A stretch of 64,000 nt of DNA from contig JAPNVD010000005.1 in the NCBI GenBank assembly GCA_026627305.1, positions 1 through 64,000 on the forward strand. Direction: 5' to 3'. The DNA is from Sulfolobaceae archaeon (GTDB lineage: Archaea; Thermoproteota; Thermoprotei_A; Sulfolobales; Sulfolobaceae). This document shows, piece after piece, positions 61,952 to 64,000 of this stretch. Position numbers and translations under genes: made by a program. The notes under the pieces are model-generated. The model worked only from the letters and a program-made list of their open reading frames with translations, did not search any database and was not told the DNA's origin. Position 1 is the stretch's first letter. Every line of letters begins with the position of its first letter.

Positions 61952-62797
61952 ATGCCTGCACTGAAGGATTACATTTTAGCCCTAGTGATTGGACTTGCAT
62001 GGGGATCATCTTATGCATTGTCTAAGCTAGCACTTTATTACTCCTCGCCATTTGTACTCACAGAGTTTAGGGTCGCAGTGGGAACAATATTTCTCATAAT
62101 CCTCACAAGGAGCGTTAAGATAACTAGACATGAGATAATTTCAGGGATATTAAATATAGGGGCCTTTTTAATACTATTGAATTTAGGAATCGAGTTCTCA
62201 CCCAACCCCTCTTTAGCCGCAGTTTTCGTATATACTGAACCAATATTTGCCTTAATACTCGCTAGGATTTTCTTAAACCAAAGAACCACTATACTTCAAA
62301 CCTTTGGGATCGTTTTAGCATTCATTGGAGTAGTTATAGCCTCTGGTTTAGGAGGGTTCGGTTACGGTGATATTTTTGCTCTAATAGGGGGTTTCATATG
62401 GGCAGTGGGGACAGTATACTTTAACATTCACTTAGCTGGAAGTGATCCCTTGAAGGAGAACGCAAGCATGAATTTAATATCAGCCATATTTGCCCTACCC
62501 TTCATCTCATTACAACCTAGGCTAATCCTCAGCCTTATGGGTGTGTTTTACCTAGTGCTAGTAGCCTTGATTGCACAAGTGCTAGGCTTCTGGATATGGT
62601 TTAGAACTGTGAAGTCTTTAGGTGCAGTTTTAGCTAGTAGCTTTGGATTACTAGTCCCCGCCTTCTCTTACCTCTTTACATTTCTCATATTAGATGAAAT
62701 CCCAACATTGTTCCAGATAACAGGTTCTATAATAACACTAGTTGGAGTGTTCCTAACGTATGTAGAAAAAATAGTGAAAACTTCAAGAGCCCCTTAA
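61952..62797 (+). CDS. EamA/DMT-family transporter
   Basis: 10-TM, LVIGLAWGSSYALSKLAL, VFVYTEPIFALILARIFLNQR repeat. Confidence 0.9.
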   Translation: MPALKDYILALVIGLAWGSSYALSKLALYYSSPFVLTEFRVAVGTIFLIILTRSVKITRHEIISGILNIGAFLILLNLGIEFSPNPSLAAVFVYTEPIFALILARIFLNQRTTILQTFGIVLAFIGVVIASGLGGFGYGDIFALIGGFIWAVGTVYFNIHLAGSDPLKENASMNLISAIFALPFISLQPRLILSLMGVFYLVLVALIAQVLGFWIWFRTVKSLGAVLASSFGLLVPAFSYLFTFLILDEIPTLFQITGSIITLVGVFLTYVEKIVKTSRAP

Positions 62798-63946
62798 CTT
62801 TCTTGTAACCTCACTTGTAACCTCTTTTGAAAGCTTTCTGGTCTGCTCAACACTACTTCCAACCCTTCTGGTCTGATCTAAAGCATCTGCTAACCTCCTT
62901 GTCGTCTCCATGAATTCAATTCTCCTAGTCTGCTGTGATATCTGTGTTAGCTGATTTAGAGTCCTTGTAGCCTCAACTAGGTTTTGGGCCTGGATATCGC
63001 TAGCGTATTTAGCCAATAACTCGTAATACCTGTATTCTAAAGTTACATCCTTATTTATGGAAGATAAGAAATCATTGTTATCAATTGCCTTACTCACACC
63101 TACCTTCTTTATTATCTCTTGGACTCTATCTTGAACTGGATCGACGTAGCTAACCTTAACGGTAAGTAGATCTGAGCTATAGTTTGGCGGTATTGTAACC
63201 TCGCCATAAATTCTAACAGCACCTTCAACCACACCTAAATTCACTGGGGGACCTTGATAGTTCAATAACTTAACAGGTGTTCCAGCCTCCGATATTATGT
63301 CAACCACTACGTTTTTAGCGCCTATCTCTGTAGCAACACTGCTGGGCAGTTTCTGTTCTATTTCAGTGGGATCTTGAAGATGGTAGAATATCCCACCAGA
63401 CTTATCCGCCAGAATCTTGAGGATCTCCTCTTTATAATCATCTCCTATCCCGAAAGCATAAATCTTTGTATTTGGTGGAATATCTAACTGTTCATATGCC
63501 TTCACTTCAATGATATCTGTGGGCATTCCATCTGTAAGGGCTAACATATATGCTGGCTCATTGTATTTCTTGACTATTTCAAATGCTTTAGAAAGAGTAG
63601 AGTAAAACGGTGTTGTTCCCTCAGCTATAATGTTGTCAACCACATTCTTATCGATAGAGGAAATATCTACATGTTCACTTAAGACTTTAACACCGCCTTG
63701 ACCTGAAAACGTAATTAATGTAACATAATTTCCTTGCGGTATCTTATTCAGAATTTCTCGAGTGCTCTTCTTAGCTAATTCTATCTTCATTCCCTTCATG
63801 GATCCACTAGTATCAAGTAAGATAATATAGTGAACATTTCTTGCTACAGCAACCTTTTCTGGGACCAGCAGCATTTTAAAATATCCCTTAACTTCTGTAT
63901 TAAATGACTTAGGGTGACTGAACTCTACTCTTACGCTAATGGTCAT
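62783..63946 (-). CDS. VWA (von Willebrand factor A) domain protein
   Basis: YIILLDTSGSMKGMKIELAKKS (MIDAS), YMLALTDGMPTD. Confidence 0.9.
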   Translation of the reverse strand: MTISVRVEFSHPKSFNTEVKGYFKMLLVPEKVAVARNVHYIILLDTSGSMKGMKIELAKKSTREILNKIPQGNYVTLITFSGQGGVKVLSEHVDISSIDKNVVDNIIAEGTTPFYSTLSKAFEIVKKYNEPAYMLALTDGMPTDIIEVKAYEQLDIPPNTKIYAFGIGDDYKEEILKILADKSGGIFYHLQDPTEIEQKLPSSVATEIGAKNVVVDIISEAGTPVKLLNYQGPPVNLGVVEGAVRIYGEVTIPPNYSSDLLTVKVSYVDPVQDRVQEIIKKVGVSKAIDNNDFLSSINKDVTLEYRYYELLAKYASDIQAQNLVEATRTLNQLTQISQQTRRIEFMETTRRLADALDQTRRVGSSVEQTRKLSKEVTSEVTRKLRGS

Positions 63947-63952
63947 TAAATT

Positions 63953-64000
63953 TCACTCCTTAACGAATTTAACAATAGTGCTATTCCCTAACTTGATCAC
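63953..64000 (-). CDS. 3' end of an upstream co-directional gene (truncated by window edge)
   Basis: Open frame ...VIKLGNSTIVKFVKE* ending 7 nt before the VWA start codon. Confidence 0.4.
   Translation of the reverse strand: MIKLGNSTIVKFVKE

Overview
This 64 kb window is a contiguous archaeal chromosome segment with clear Sulfolobales (Crenarchaeota) character. The evidence is a SoxABC/SoxL-type respiratory cluster, a PCNA2-PriS-GINS23 cluster, an Lrs14-type regulator, AglB, a VapBC pair, and a low-GC genome with short or leaderless 5' regions. I cannot name the species. Most of the window is ordinary housekeeping and metabolic sequence: GS-like enzyme plus amidohydrolase, aconitase, ammonium transporter, aldehyde dehydrogenase, and others. 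There is also a dense replication/translation/tRNA-maturation block at about 33.7-44.4 kb. RNA features are one intron-containing tRNA-Pro(GGG) whose intron folds into a textbook bulge-helix-bulge. I found no CRISPR array, no rRNA and no intact transposon. The items most worth a second look are: (1) a stand-alone HerA-NurA pair without mre11/rad50; (2) an atypical quinol-oxidase cluster (CuA-less subunit II, PPWF instead of PEWY in cytochrome b, micro-ORFs after the Rieske gene); (3) a small membrane protein ending in HHCFCMFHMWW; (4) a UPF0200 kinase-like gene that appears to need a non-canonical ATA start; (5) two conserved small zinc proteins missing from the ORF track (Nop10 and a 58-aa protein); and (6) a possible IS200/IS605 right-end/omegaRNA-like scar. 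I did not find a clearly unprecedented system; the HerA-NurA locus is the best candidate for something functionally underexplored.
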